64,000 nucleotides of DNA from DATFVA01 sp963832715. Its GTDB lineage: Bacteria > Bacteroidota > Ignavibacteria > Ignavibacteriales > Ignavibacteriaceae. Below are positions 18,034-28,135 of this stretch, one piece after another (within the stretch, counting starts at the first letter, position 1; the number at the start of each line of letters is the position of its first letter). The translations under genes were made by a program, and so were the position numbers. Below the pieces are notes generated by a model. The model searched no databases. It was not told the origin of the DNA and was given only the letters and a program-made list of their open reading frames with translations. The stretch is taken from contig CAWHVB010000003.1 of assembly GCA_963832715.1 (NCBI GenBank), forward strand, positions 416,832 to 480,831, read 5' to 3'.

Positions 18034-21000
18034 TTACTTAACTACTGCGATCTTAATAATTTTTGAATCGGTTTTGCCGCTGATACCGGCAGCCTCAATT
18101 CTTGCAAGATAAACTCCGCTTTGTATATTGCTTACATTCCACACCGTCTCATTATCCAGTCCCCCGCGTGCATCATCATTCAGTTCGGCGACATAATCTC
18201 CTGCAAGGTCGAATATCTTAATATTTATTTTAGCATCCTCAGAAACATAATACCTGATATAAGTCTGACTATCATAAACGGGATTGGGATAATTATAAGC
18301 CCGGTCAGCCGGCAGGAAGTCAGCTATCGTGTTTTTACCGGAAGCTGCCTGAACAAAAGAACTATTTTCAGAATTGCCGTACTCTCCGCCCCAAAAAACA
18401 TTTCCTTCTGTCAGCCCGATGTTCCAGGCAGAAAGGTTCATGCTGCTGTTGAAAGCTGCCAGGGAAATTTTATTATCATCTTCATACAATACAGGGTATG
18501 CAGCCAGGGCTGAACCGGTTGAGATCGGGAATCCATAGACAGTTTTTCCTGTGCCGCCGTCTATCGCAAAAATCCTTCCATCTACAGTAGAAGCAATAAT
18601 TTCTGCATTATTATCGCCTTCAAAATCCGCACTTAGAATGTTTCCGGTAAACTCAAGGTTATCGGGATCATTGAAAGGGAAATTATCCGCAAGGGAGCCG
18701 CTTAAGTTTCTTGCTTCAATCGCACTGCCGTTATTATAAACCACATAATTCTCACCGTCCTGTTTCAGATCTGCCACAATAAATGAATTTAACCCGGCAT
18801 CAGCAGAGATTTTCCAGGAGGCAATTATCTTACTACCTTTAACCACATAGAAGTTTTTGTCTGTTAAAACTACGGATACATAAGCCCCGGTCTTATCCCG
18901 GGTAGCTGCAAGCTTGATTGGACTTTCATCAGTGAAAGTGATGCTATTGCCCTGATTATCCTGATAACCTTTATATGAAACAGTCCGGTTAACAGACGAA
19001 AAGACAGCTGCAATGAAACTACTGTCGGCAGCGATCTGCTGCACGGTCAATCCAGGGCCGAAGCTCAGACTATCCTGAACCGACATCAGAGTAGAAGGAA
19101 GTTCGCCAGGTTTGTACATAAGGATCTTTCCATCCGATGTTCCTACAAGGATCTGAGGCTCAGGCAAATACCTTATGACAGGAGGAGCTGTAAACACATT
19201 ACCTGTATTCACAACCAGAGTTCCCTGTGTAGTGCTGTTTGTAAGGAAAGCATTCAAACGACTGCCGCTTACACCGATAACCTGCTGAACGCCGGCTGTA
19301 CTAAAAGCAGCAATTTTATAATCACTAAGACCTGCTATATAATTAAAGGTTTCTGTACCGTCACTGTTTATGAAATGAAGCAGCGAATCTGCCTGCAGAC
19401 CGAAATTATAGTATTCCTGAGCTGCAGTAAGCTGAAATTTTGTCCCGTTAATGTTTAAATTTTTCGAAAATACAGGTACAATTGTGGAATCGCCATAAGA
19501 GATTTTTAAACTCATCTTATTACTTATATCGGAAAAGCCGGACATTGTAATAAGACTATTGGCCCCGGAGTTTGTAACTGCCGGAGGTCTTGTATCTTTC
19601 GAAAATTTATTTTCATAAAGTTCAGCGGGATTGCTGCTGTACCAGAAATCCTCAGGCCCTCCTTCACCGATTACAACATCCCCGAAAATAGTAGTAAACT
19701 GCTCGCCTATATCCTGTACACCATCAGCTTCCTCTACATCGACGCCGCGTTTATATTTATCTGTATTTATCTTATTTGAACCAATTTTTGCATCTATAAT
19801 ATTCTGATCGATATGCCAGATTACAATTCCATTGCCCGGAACAGCCCAGTCGTATTCATCAACATTAGTGACGACGCCATCAACCGAATCAACATCATAG
19901 CTCACATATCCGGTAGTGTCCTTATAAAATGTTCTTGTTAAAGTGTTGCCATTCAACACATACGTAACCTTCGAACCATCATTATTTACATCTCTTTCCC
20001 TGTTCTCAACAAGGTAATATTCCGTTGAGTTAATCGGCACCTTCAGTATGGTAGTATCGGCAACAGATGAAGCAAGATCTGCAGCTATATCAACGGAATA
20101 ATTTCCCGGGTTTATTTCAACGGGTTGAGCCCAGCCGAGATATATTTTTTCCCAGGCAGAAGGCTGTGGAGGAAATATGCCATTATATGCGAATATCGAC
20201 TGACCGTCCATCAGACCAAACCTGCCGATAGCACTAAGACCAGTTTCCGTATCAAACAGATCAGGAAGTCCGAGGTAACTTCCGATGCTGGCAGCCAAAA
20301 GACCATTTATTGAAACCTGGAACAGAACGGAGCCTCCGATCGACTCGATTTCCCTGCTTTCTGTTTCCGGTATTATCATCGTATTCCTTATCTGGAAATT
20401 ATTTCCCGATACGGGAAAACCTGTAAACGTACTTCCGAAGATATTCTGAAGCGCATCAAAGCTAAGATAAACCGACGGCAGATCATTCTCGTTACCCAGG
20501 CTTCCGGGAAGAGAAATATCTCGCCCGACGCCAGCGTGAAAAATTGTAAAGACATCATAATCTGAAAAATTAAAGCCCGGATATTCAGCATCGGCTTTCT
20601 GCCAGACTTCCTGAGCAAAATCAGCCAGTCCTGTAAAGTCATCTGAATTATTCGGAGGCGAATAGTTCCGCATAGTCTGTGAGACTGAGAAGGTATCCGG
20701 GAATACAAAATATTCTATATAAAGATTTCCATTAGAAACCTTTTCAAAATAATTCTTTACGAATTGAAGATGCGATTCGAAATACGGTTTATTATGGGGC
20801 AGAGGGTCGAGGATAGTGTTCCCATAATCCTGTGAATAGATAGAACCGAATTTCCCGTTACCGAACGTAGTTCCGTCGCGGTCGTCCTGAAAGTTCACCA
20901 TTACAGCTAATATTCTGAGTGTATCTCCGGCTGTTATATTTGCCGGGCCTGAAGAAGGAAAAGGATTAATATTTCCAATAAACGTTTGGGCAGATAAACT

Positions 21001-21048
21001 GCCCAAACCAAATAGAATCAGAAGTGTTGACCGGATTATTCTATGCAT
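18034..21048 (-). CDS. M6-like (immune-inhibitor A type) T9SS cargo protein lacking the zinc motif
   Basis: 1004 aa with signal peptide and the M6 layout: VMVNFQD and HKPYFESHLQFVKNYFEKVSNG early, then the region that normally holds HExxH before LGLPDLYD. Here it reads AASIGSYLGLPDLFD (about residue 255), so both His and the Glu are replaced, and the downstream GRFGLMD is kept. It is therefore probably a catalytically dead M6 fold. The C-terminal third has propeller-like repeats and ends with a T9SS type A sorting domain (NYPNPVYDSQTYIRYY, then SGVYLARIEA). It is 6 bp downstream of porV. Confidence 0.85.
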   Translation of the reverse strand: MHRIIRSTLLILFGLGSLSAQTFIGNINPFPSSGPANITAGDTLRILAVMVNFQDDRDGTTFGNGKFGSIYSQDYGNTILDPLPHNKPYFESHLQFVKNYFEKVSNGNLYIEYFVFPDTFSVSQTMRNYSPPNNSDDFTGLADFAQEVWQKADAEYPGFNFSDYDVFTIFHAGVGRDISLPGSLGNENDLPSVYLSFDALQNIFGSTFTGFPVSGNNFQIRNTMIIPETESREIESIGGSVLFQVSINGLLAASIGSYLGLPDLFDTETGLSAIGRFGLMDGQSIFAYNGIFPPQPSAWEKIYLGWAQPVEINPGNYSVDIAADLASSVADTTILKVPINSTEYYLVENRERDVNNDGSKVTYVLNGNTLTRTFYKDTTGYVSYDVDSVDGVVTNVDEYDWAVPGNGIVIWHIDQNIIDAKIGSNKINTDKYKRGVDVEEADGVQDIGEQFTTIFGDVVIGEGGPEDFWYSSNPAELYENKFSKDTRPPAVTNSGANSLITMSGFSDISNKMSLKISYGDSTIVPVFSKNLNINGTKFQLTAAQEYYNFGLQADSLLHFINSDGTETFNYIAGLSDYKIAAFSTAGVQQVIGVSGSRLNAFLTNSTTQGTLVVNTGNVFTAPPVIRYLPEPQILVGTSDGKILMYKPGELPSTLMSVQDSLSFGPGLTVQQIAADSSFIAAVFSSVNRTVSYKGYQDNQGNSITFTDESPIKLAATRDKTGAYVSVVLTDKNFYVVKGSKIIASWKISADAGLNSFIVADLKQDGENYVVYNNGSAIEARNLSGSLADNFPFNDPDNLEFTGNILSADFEGDNNAEIIASTVDGRIFAIDGGTGKTVYGFPISTGSALAAYPVLYEDDNKISLAAFNSSMNLSAWNIGLTEGNVFWGGEYGNSENSSFVQAASGKNTIADFLPADRAYNYPNPVYDSQTYIRYYVSEDAKINIKIFDLAGDYVAELNDDARGGLDNETVWNVSNIQSGVYLARIEAAGISGKTDSKIIKIAVVK

Positions 21049-21054
21049 ATAGGA

Positions 21055-22215
21055 TTAAATTCCTCTTGGCAGGCCGTGGCCGCTTTCAGGAACTCCTCCC
21101 CATCCGATTATGACGCTAAACCTCAAAGTATTCGACAGTGGATGATTTTCACCGCCCTTGAAAACATCGGTAGTAATATAACTGAAATCAAATCCGTAGA
21201 TGTCATACCTGATACCTGCACCGAAGGTCAGGAATTTTCTGTTACCATAGGAAGGATCTTCGTAAAAGTAGCCAGTTCTAAGTGCGAACAGGAAGTCGCC
21301 GGGCTGACCATACCAGTATTCAAATCCCATCGAAGTAACAATATCCCTGAGTTCCTCACTAAAAGGCTTATCACCCCAGGAAGTAAATATTGCCTGGTAA
21401 AATTCTTTAGAATGCCCGCTGCTGTCCCTGCTTACAAGCAGTTTACTGAAATCAAGAGTATAGGTAAGTGAATTGAATTCATCTTCAAATATCCTGTAGG
21501 CAAAACCAAGGCGGAAATTTGTAGGAATAGGATCTGCCTGGGCGCGGTCTATATAATAAATTTTAGGACCGAGGTTGCTAAGGTTAGCGCCGATACTAAT
21601 TTTATTCCCGATATCCTCATCAATAAAAGGTAAAACCAGTTTTTCAGGTCTCCACATAGCAGCAATATCAAAACTAACGGAGGTTGCAACACCCTTACCC
21701 TGCTCCTCACCAGCGCCTTTATCTGCGAGCCGGCTATGGATTATTCTGAAGTTAAATCCAAGACCCCAGTCAGGCGATATCTTGGTAGCATATCCAAGCG
21801 TAAGCGCAGCATCGAATGATCTAAAAGTTCCAAGCGGATCGGGGGAAGTTTCACCGGTACGAACAAACTCTCCGAAGTTCATATATGTGATGCTCGCTGA
21901 AACTGTACCGCTCAAGTCTTCCATGTATTCCCTATAGGTCAGGTAATCATAGAAGAGATCGAGGTTAAACTGAGGCAGCCAGTTGCTATGAGTTATACTC
22001 AATTCGGTTCCGGTCTGAAAAGCGAGACCGGCCGGATTCCAGAATATAGCTGCAGAGTTATCTGCCAGACCGGCGCCCGATTCACCGAGACCGCCTGCCC
22101 TGGAATCAGGAGCTAAAAGCAGAAATGGAACAGCGGCTTCTCCCTGTGCATGCGTTACCTGCTGCATTCCCATAAACATAACGCTGACCATCAATAGCCT
22201 GAAAATGGTTTTCAT
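21055..22215 (-). CDS. porV: PorV/PorQ-family type IX secretion outer-membrane protein
   Basis: 386 aa. Signal peptide, then PFLLLAPDSRAGGLGESGAG and NSAAIFWNPAGLAF, the hallmark N-terminus of PorV/PorQ (FadL-like) barrels, followed by alternating strands. In T9SS, PorV binds the sorting domain of cargo after it crosses the outer membrane and brings it to PorU. It sits between porU and an M6-like cargo gene on the same strand with GGAGG ahead of the ATG. PorV rather than PorQ is favoured by the PorU neighbour. Confidence 0.88.
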   Translation of the reverse strand: MKTIFRLLMVSVMFMGMQQVTHAQGEAAVPFLLLAPDSRAGGLGESGAGLADNSAAIFWNPAGLAFQTGTELSITHSNWLPQFNLDLFYDYLTYREYMEDLSGTVSASITYMNFGEFVRTGETSPDPLGTFRSFDAALTLGYATKISPDWGLGFNFRIIHSRLADKGAGEEQGKGVATSVSFDIAAMWRPEKLVLPFIDEDIGNKISIGANLSNLGPKIYYIDRAQADPIPTNFRLGFAYRIFEDEFNSLTYTLDFSKLLVSRDSSGHSKEFYQAIFTSWGDKPFSEELRDIVTSMGFEYWYGQPGDFLFALRTGYFYEDPSYGNRKFLTFGAGIRYDIYGFDFSYITTDVFKGGENHPLSNTLRFSVIIGWGGVPESGHGLPRGI

Positions 22216-22337
22216 TTTATATTACCTCCGATAAATAAATATTCTATTTTTCTTATTTGCTTTTTCATAAATATGTCTTAAAAAAATATCAATAATAAAG
22301 TTAAAAATTTAACCTATATAAGTCCAAAATTTCATGC

Positions 22338-25300
22338 CTAACGAATCACAGCAAGTTTACCAAGAACGCTTTTCGTATAGTTACCATCAAGGTTCTTTAC
22401 AATAATTTTGTACAGGTACGTTCCATTTGCAATAATGTTCCCGTCCTGGTCACGGCCATCCCAGTCTACCCTGACAAACTTATCGGTTGTATGATATTTC
22501 TCGATCTCACGGATAAGACGGCCGCTGACCGTATATATTTTTATCCTTACATCCGCATCGTTTACCTGGTTCCGCTGGAAAGTAAAAGTCGTATTACTTG
22601 AAAAGGGGTTAGGATAATTATAAACATCTCTTATTTCAAGATCATCTCCGCTGACTACAGAAAAATATACTGTCTGAGTGCTGAAATTATTAAAAACATC
22701 CCAGGCTTTCACCTGAAGAGAATAATCACCCTGATCTAGATTATTAAATTTATAATTGACCTCACCGGTTTTTCCACCGGCATCAAGGTCCCCGGTAAAG
22801 TACTGTGTAAAATCAATTGGGTTCTGCTCCTGGCCGTTTAGAATTCCTTCCAGCTGATGCCCTATACCGGTACCCGTGGTGTTCAGCCCGGTTTCGTCCG
22901 ATAATTTGATAACGAGATTAGAATTCGGAGTAATCAAATTTGAATTGCTTGCGGAAGCATTATCAAATAAAATATCAATATCGGGTCCTTTTCCGTCATT
23001 TACAGTAGTGGTATCCGTCCCGCCTACAATTATTTTATTTGTATAACCCAGCCCGTCAGAAGAAGGATCAGAAAAATAAAATACAATTTTTCCATTCTGG
23101 TCCTGGTAAGAAATATCCTTAGGGACAACAAAATCCGCATCAAACCTTCCGCTGTTCACCGATACACGTCCGCGGAAGATTATACCTCCCTGTCGCGTAA
23201 CAGTATAATTGCTAAGATTCTGGAGAACTTCAGTTCTCTTTGAATCGAAAACTTCAAGTGTACCTTCACCGCTAAAGTTGTTCCATAAAGATGAGTCGGG
23301 TCTGATTATTTTTCCTGAGATCCTGGTATGACTTAATGCTTTTATCTGGATACCTTCGGCTACAGGCTGGCCGTTTATTGAATCTATAACAGCGTTATAT
23401 TCGGGAGACAATAGTTTTAAGGTAGGATCTCCGAATATGAAAAATTTCCTTGCATTCTGATCTGTGAAAGAAGTCTCCTGTTTTGTATAAAACATTGCCT
23501 TCCCTACGGGAACACCCCGCGTAGAATCGCTTCCCTGTTTCATTAATTCAGAGAAATATTTGTACATAAGTGCAGCATTATTTTCCTGAAACACCGGTCT
23601 TACCGATGACAGGCTTGCGATAGCACCTGCATTTGGATCCAATACGAGTTCTTCAGCAGCGCTTACAAATGCAGGATCATCAAAATATCCAAAATCGCAG
23701 GTGGCGGCGGAAAGGAAGAAATATTTATCATTATGAAGCTGAGGTATTGATACTCCCTGTTCAAAAATATATTCATCGGCCCAAACATAAGGGGCTCCAT
23801 GTCCCACATAATTCACAATCAAAGTTCCGTCATTCATTGAATTTAGTATAGCTTTGTTTCCCGAAGGCATACGTTTACCATTTCCGGTAAGCACTATGGG
23901 AAATGCCGCCATATATAATTTATTAAAATTATAGGATGACGGAATATAAATATTTGCCAGGTTTTCCGAAGAGGATGTGAAAGCTATACCTTGATAGTCG
24001 GCTCCCTGGTAGCCATCATCGGCGACCAGAGTGATTAAATTTCTCCATAGCCCTTTTTCACTGTCATTCTCGTAATAGATTATTTTATCGACAGTACTAT
24101 TTGCCTGTTCCAGTGTTTTGCAGGTTATTCTTCCGGCTGCAAGATCAACTTTCTGATCCGTATCAAGGTTTACGAAATAATCATCCGAGGTCCATGAATC
24201 AATCTCACTCAGGTAATTAGGTGTTTCGTAAGGAGGGAGAAAATTAGTATTAAAGCCCAGAATATTTTTATAATCAAAGTTCCCGCTTCCAAGGAAGAGA
24301 ACATACTCAGGGGCTGTCTGCCAGTTATCGAATGCATATTTAAGAAAATCACGTATACCCGAAATGTCCGGCAGTCCGCCGGCAAATTCATTGAAAATCT
24401 GATCTACATCAATCACGATAGTCGATATTTTATTTCTTGCCTGGTTCTCACGGTAATTTTTCAGCCTGTCTGCTGCTTCGATGAAATTCTTATGAGTAAT
24501 AATAATGAACTTAGCACCATTAGCGATTCCGTGTATATTAGAGTTTTCACCCTCCTGCGGATTGGCCGGGGTTTTATAGTTATCACCCGCAATTGCTATG
24601 TATTTTGAAACATTCCCCGCCGTTTCGTTCAGCTGGAAACGGCATTCACCGCCGCTGATAGATGTGTTTGTAACCAGTTTCATCCCGGCATAATCGGTAA
24701 CTTCATAAACTTTGATATTGCTGTTGGTAAACCCGGTAAGACGGTAATCGATAACCGCGGTAGTATCTTTTGAGAAGAACAAAAGGTAATCATTGAAAGC
24801 TTTTAATTCCTTCTGATAAGTAATCTCAAAATAATCAAGATATCCTTTGGCAGTCTGTGAATTCGGAGTAAACTCGAACCTGAGGTTGCTCCTGTTATCC
24901 GGCAGCTGGGAATTGTAGTAAACGGTTCCTGCATAACTGGCCCCATCAACAAACTCACTAACACTCGTCGGCATCGTCTTATGCCAGATCTGAAAATCGT
25001 TTTCATATACATCTATAATTGTCGGATTCTGGGAGGCGGAGACAAAATTAAACTTATATTTTACCGGTATGCCGTTTATCCTTCCATCAAGCTTATTAGT
25101 ATAATTACGCGATACAACTACATTAGTAAATTCATCACCCAGAAAATTACGCCCGGAATTAAGAATATTTATCTTAGAATCATCCCTGCTTACAAAGGCA
25201 GTACTTGAAGTCTGTGAATAGGCGCCTGTCTGGTTCAGATTTGCTTCATTCTGCACCCGTTTGCCGGCAGTTCCGCCCGAAGTTATCCAATAATAATTAT

Positions 25301-26309
25301 GATCGGTATATACGTTGTTTATTCTGTTAAAGCTGCCGGAGGATGTATCATAATCCCAGAATTGAGTCCCTCTTCCGTAAAACAGGATATAATCACTCTC
25401 ATCAAATTTGCCGTCAGCTTCTCCTGAAACAATAATAGCATTCTCAATGAGATCAGCGGGCCGGGGACTAAGCGGATTCTCAGGCAGCGGCGCTCCGCCG
25501 TTATTATAAATTTTTATTGTTCGCGGATCAACCGAAGCAGGGTCAATACCATATGAGGACAGCATCGAATAAGTTATTTTATAGATCCCCTCTTCAGGAG
25601 CCTCAAATTTTACCCACTTACCGTTCTCAAGCACACTGTTTATAATCGTCTTTTTAAGCGACTGAACTTTACGGGGCCGCACCCAATATTTTGCCTGATC
25701 AAAATTTATTATTGATCCGGCAGCAAAATCATCGGCAGGCTGAGAAGCAGTCTGCTGACTGCCGCTGAAATTAATCCTGAAGCGGATTGTCTTATAGATC
25801 GTTATTGTCTGCGACATCGGCTCGAATTTAACCGGGTGAATAACAATGGTCTGGACAGGTAGATTGCGAATATATCCGAAATCACCGAAACTAACTGTTT
25901 CTGCAGGTCCTTCATAATTATTGTAGCCGGAACCGATCTCATACTCAAAGGCTGGTGAAATTCCCTTTTTAACCGGTTTAGGTTTAGGTACTATCTGTCC
26001 GTTTATCTTTTTGGATGATGAGCTTAAAATCTCGATGGTATTGCCGAATTCGGAAGGCACGCCGATATTGAAGCCTGAGACCGGAACTGCGGGCATTCCC
26101 CATTCCTCGCTTCCGGGTACCGAACCATCTTTTACACTCAGTTTAATAAAATCCCTATCCTGTATTCTAACGAGGGAACTGTCTGTATAAACAGGTGAAT
26201 ATTCAACAGTAATGGAGTTTCTGTCGGATGATATGATTCTTAATTCGGACTGGGCGAATACAGAAGCAGTGAAAAGAGATAGTAATATTAAGGAGAATTT
26301 GCCTATCAT
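22338..26309 (-). CDS. porU: Type IX secretion C-terminal signal peptidase PorU (C25 family)
   Basis: 1323 aa with signal peptide. A gingipain-type C25 domain occupies roughly residues 560-960. The catalytic dyad is visible as His837 in NYVGHGAP and Cys871 in SAATCDFGYF; the 34-residue spacing is close to that of gingipains. The C-terminus has a FlgD-like/sorting-type fold (YNYPNPFSSNTTFTF, VDWDGRDQDGNIIANGTYLYKI). PorU removes the sorting signal of cargo and attaches proteins to the cell surface. First gene of the porU-porV-M6-like row, preceded by a hairpin. Confidence 0.93.
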   Translation of the reverse strand: MIGKFSLILLSLFTASVFAQSELRIISSDRNSITVEYSPVYTDSSLVRIQDRDFIKLSVKDGSVPGSEEWGMPAVPVSGFNIGVPSEFGNTIEILSSSSKKINGQIVPKPKPVKKGISPAFEYEIGSGYNNYEGPAETVSFGDFGYIRNLPVQTIVIHPVKFEPMSQTITIYKTIRFRINFSGSQQTASQPADDFAAGSIINFDQAKYWVRPRKVQSLKKTIINSVLENGKWVKFEAPEEGIYKITYSMLSSYGIDPASVDPRTIKIYNNGGAPLPENPLSPRPADLIENAIIVSGEADGKFDESDYILFYGRGTQFWDYDTSSGSFNRINNVYTDHNYYWITSGGTAGKRVQNEANLNQTGAYSQTSSTAFVSRDDSKINILNSGRNFLGDEFTNVVVSRNYTNKLDGRINGIPVKYKFNFVSASQNPTIIDVYENDFQIWHKTMPTSVSEFVDGASYAGTVYYNSQLPDNRSNLRFEFTPNSQTAKGYLDYFEITYQKELKAFNDYLLFFSKDTTAVIDYRLTGFTNSNIKVYEVTDYAGMKLVTNTSISGGECRFQLNETAGNVSKYIAIAGDNYKTPANPQEGENSNIHGIANGAKFIIITHKNFIEAADRLKNYRENQARNKISTIVIDVDQIFNEFAGGLPDISGIRDFLKYAFDNWQTAPEYVLFLGSGNFDYKNILGFNTNFLPPYETPNYLSEIDSWTSDDYFVNLDTDQKVDLAAGRITCKTLEQANSTVDKIIYYENDSEKGLWRNLITLVADDGYQGADYQGIAFTSSSENLANIYIPSSYNFNKLYMAAFPIVLTGNGKRMPSGNKAILNSMNDGTLIVNYVGHGAPYVWADEYIFEQGVSIPQLHNDKYFFLSAATCDFGYFDDPAFVSAAEELVLDPNAGAIASLSSVRPVFQENNAALMYKYFSELMKQGSDSTRGVPVGKAMFYTKQETSFTDQNARKFFIFGDPTLKLLSPEYNAVIDSINGQPVAEGIQIKALSHTRISGKIIRPDSSLWNNFSGEGTLEVFDSKRTEVLQNLSNYTVTRQGGIIFRGRVSVNSGRFDADFVVPKDISYQDQNGKIVFYFSDPSSDGLGYTNKIIVGGTDTTTVNDGKGPDIDILFDNASASNSNLITPNSNLVIKLSDETGLNTTGTGIGHQLEGILNGQEQNPIDFTQYFTGDLDAGGKTGEVNYKFNNLDQGDYSLQVKAWDVFNNFSTQTVYFSVVSGDDLEIRDVYNYPNPFSSNTTFTFQRNQVNDADVRIKIYTVSGRLIREIEKYHTTDKFVRVDWDGRDQDGNIIANGTYLYKIIVKNLDGNYTKSVLGKLAVIR

Positions 26310-26427
26310 TAAAATTTTCTAATCAATCGATTTGTTAAAGGCTTCCCACTTCAGATTAATAATATTCCGAGAGCCGATTTATTAAGTAAGGTAGCAAATA
26401 CTCTGTAAAAATTCTCCTAATAATTTG

Positions 26428-26460
26428 TCACAATTTAGGCTTATTTTAGCCAAATTGTCA
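26428..26460. promoter_or_regulatory. Inverted repeat between a peroxiredoxin gene and porU
   Basis: ACAATTTAGGCT and AGCCAAATTGT form arms around a 6-nt AT loop, with one mismatch, within flanking TGTCA/TGTCA sequence. It is in the gap after the peroxiredoxin stop and upstream of porU. No T-run follows on the minus strand, so it is more likely an operator or mRNA hairpin than a terminator. Confidence 0.4.
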
Positions 26461-26466
26461 AGTCAT

Positions 26467-26913
26467 TTAGATAATATGTTTAATGCGGATATCTTCCAGT
26501 ATCTTTTCAGCGGTTGTGTAGAAAAATGAGGGGGTGGTCTTTTCATAAACAATTTCCGCTGAAGTATTTATCAGAACCAGTTTTCTTTTATTGATTGCCA
26601 AAAAATTCAGTGCATTAAACTGCCTGCTGACCGTTTTATCCTCATCTGATAACAGGGGAAATTCAATGCTCTTAAAATTGCAGAACGACTTATGAGAATC
26701 GACAGATTCAATGTTTATTCCTACAGGCAGGATCCCCTCTTTTTCGAAGAGACCGACGTTTACCTGGTAGTTATTCAGCTGCCTTGAACATACCGGTGAT
26801 TCATCTTTGGGATAAAAAACAAGGAGTATTTTTTTATCAAGGTTTTTATACAGTTCAAATTCATTACCGAACTGATCTTTGAGGGTGAAGTTCCCAGCTT
26901 TTTTAAGAGCCAT
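26467..26913 (-). CDS. Peroxiredoxin / AhpC-TSA family protein
   Basis: 148 aa thioredoxin-fold protein. The peroxidatic Cys is in FYPKDESPVCSRQL, the PxxxT/SxxC signature of peroxiredoxins. No clear resolving Cys is seen except Cys in SFCNFKS, so the resolving mechanism is uncertain. The ATG follows the HD-domain gene stop without a gap, so both are likely translated from one message. Confidence 0.85.
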   Translation of the reverse strand: MALKKAGNFTLKDQFGNEFELYKNLDKKILLVFYPKDESPVCSRQLNNYQVNVGLFEKEGILPVGINIESVDSHKSFCNFKSIEFPLLSDEDKTVSRQFNALNFLAINKRKLVLINTSAEIVYEKTTPSFFYTTAEKILEDIRIKHII

Positions 26914-27480
26914 TTATAATCCCAGGGCTTCCTTATTTTTTCTCATGGCATCTATACAGAAAGCGATATGTTCATCAAGAGGAACACCCAGGTTCCCGGC
27001 TCCGTTCGTTATATCATCACGATTAACATTCCTTGCAAAAGCTTTATCCTTCATCTTCTTTTTCACCGACTTTACTTCGACTTCATCCACTGTTTTGTTC
27101 GGCCTTACATAAGTCACGGCCGTAATAAAGCCGGCGAGCTCATCGCAGGCATACAGAGTTTTTGCAAGGAGGGTATCTTTCGGAACACCGGTATAATCAG
27201 CGTGAGATAAAATTGCCTTCCGGAAATTCTCATCAAATCCTTTTTCTTTAAGTATTTCCGATCCCTTATAAGGATGTTCTTCGGCAGAGGGATATTTCTC
27301 ATAATCGAAGTCGTGGAGAAGAGCTACATTCCCCCAATACTCGACATCCTCTCCGAACTTTTCGGCATAAGCTTTTACACAGGTTTCGACCGCAAACGCA
27401 TGTTTAAGAAGGCTGTCGCCCTCCGTATATTCTTTTAATAGATTGAGACAGTATTCCCTGTCTCTCATAATATCAGGCAT
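26914..27480 (-). CDS. HD-domain hydrolase
   Basis: 188 aa. HD-superfamily phosphohydrolase: LLKHAFAVETCVKAYAEKFGED gives the first His, VALLHDFDYEKYPS the HD pair, and ILSHADYTGVP a further His-Asp. Similar stand-alone HD proteins (COG2316-like) have no agreed substrate. It sits between endonuclease III (17 bp upstream) and a peroxiredoxin gene. Confidence 0.85.
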   Translation of the reverse strand: MPDIMRDREYCLNLLKEYTEGDSLLKHAFAVETCVKAYAEKFGEDVEYWGNVALLHDFDYEKYPSAEEHPYKGSEILKEKGFDENFRKAILSHADYTGVPKDTLLAKTLYACDELAGFITAVTYVRPNKTVDEVEVKSVKKKMKDKAFARNVNRDDITNGAGNLGVPLDEHIAFCIDAMRKNKEALGL

Positions 27481-27497
27481 AATTCCTCCATTTTACA

Positions 27498-28121
27498 TCA
27501 GCCGTTAGCAGGATTAAAAGACGGACATAAGGTACCGACCGTACACTGCAGACATTTAGGTCTCCTTGCTACACATATATTACGTCCATGCGCAGCCAGT
27601 AAGTGAGAAGCCTTGACCCAGTCCTCTTCAGGAAGTAATTCTTTCAGTTTATACTCTATCTTTTCAGGGTCGGATGAATCGATAAAGCCAAGAAGATTGG
27701 AAAGTCTTTTTACATGAGTATCAACAGCAATAGCAGGAATGCCGAAAGCATTCCCGGCTACGACCGAAGCAGTTTTTCTTCCCACACCGGGCAGCTTATT
27801 TAACGCTTCAAAATCAGCGGGAACTTTTCCCTTATGATCCTGAAGAAGCGCCTGGCAGCATTGCCTGATACTCTTAGCCTTCTGCCTGTAAAACCCGGTT
27901 GAATAAATATCCTTTTCAAGTTCTGCGGTATTTACATCAATAAAATCCTGCGGTTTTTTATATTTTTTGAACAATGTTTTCGTAACTATATTCACCCTCT
28001 CATCAGTGCATTGAGCAGAGAGAATAGTAGCAATAAGAAGCTGGAAAGGGGTTTTAAAATTTAACGCTGATTTCACTTCAGGATATTCTTTTTTCAAGGC
28101 GTCAAATATTTTTGCAGGCAT
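27498..28121 (-). CDS. nth: Endonuclease III (DNA glycosylase/AP lyase)
   Basis: 207 aa, usual length. Base-excision repair of oxidised pyrimidines. Helix-hairpin-helix LPGVGRKTASVV carries the catalytic Lys, VDTHVKRL the catalytic Asp, and the C-terminus has the iron-sulfur cluster spacing C-x6-C-x2-C-x5-C (CVARRPKCLQCTVGTLC). All key residues are present. It starts 14 bp after a thin ferredoxin stop. Confidence 0.97.
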   Translation of the reverse strand: MPAKIFDALKKEYPEVKSALNFKTPFQLLIATILSAQCTDERVNIVTKTLFKKYKKPQDFIDVNTAELEKDIYSTGFYRQKAKSIRQCCQALLQDHKGKVPADFEALNKLPGVGRKTASVVAGNAFGIPAIAVDTHVKRLSNLLGFIDSSDPEKIEYKLKELLPEEDWVKASHLLAAHGRNICVARRPKCLQCTVGTLCPSFNPANG

Positions 28122-28135
28122 GGTTTATTTCTTTT

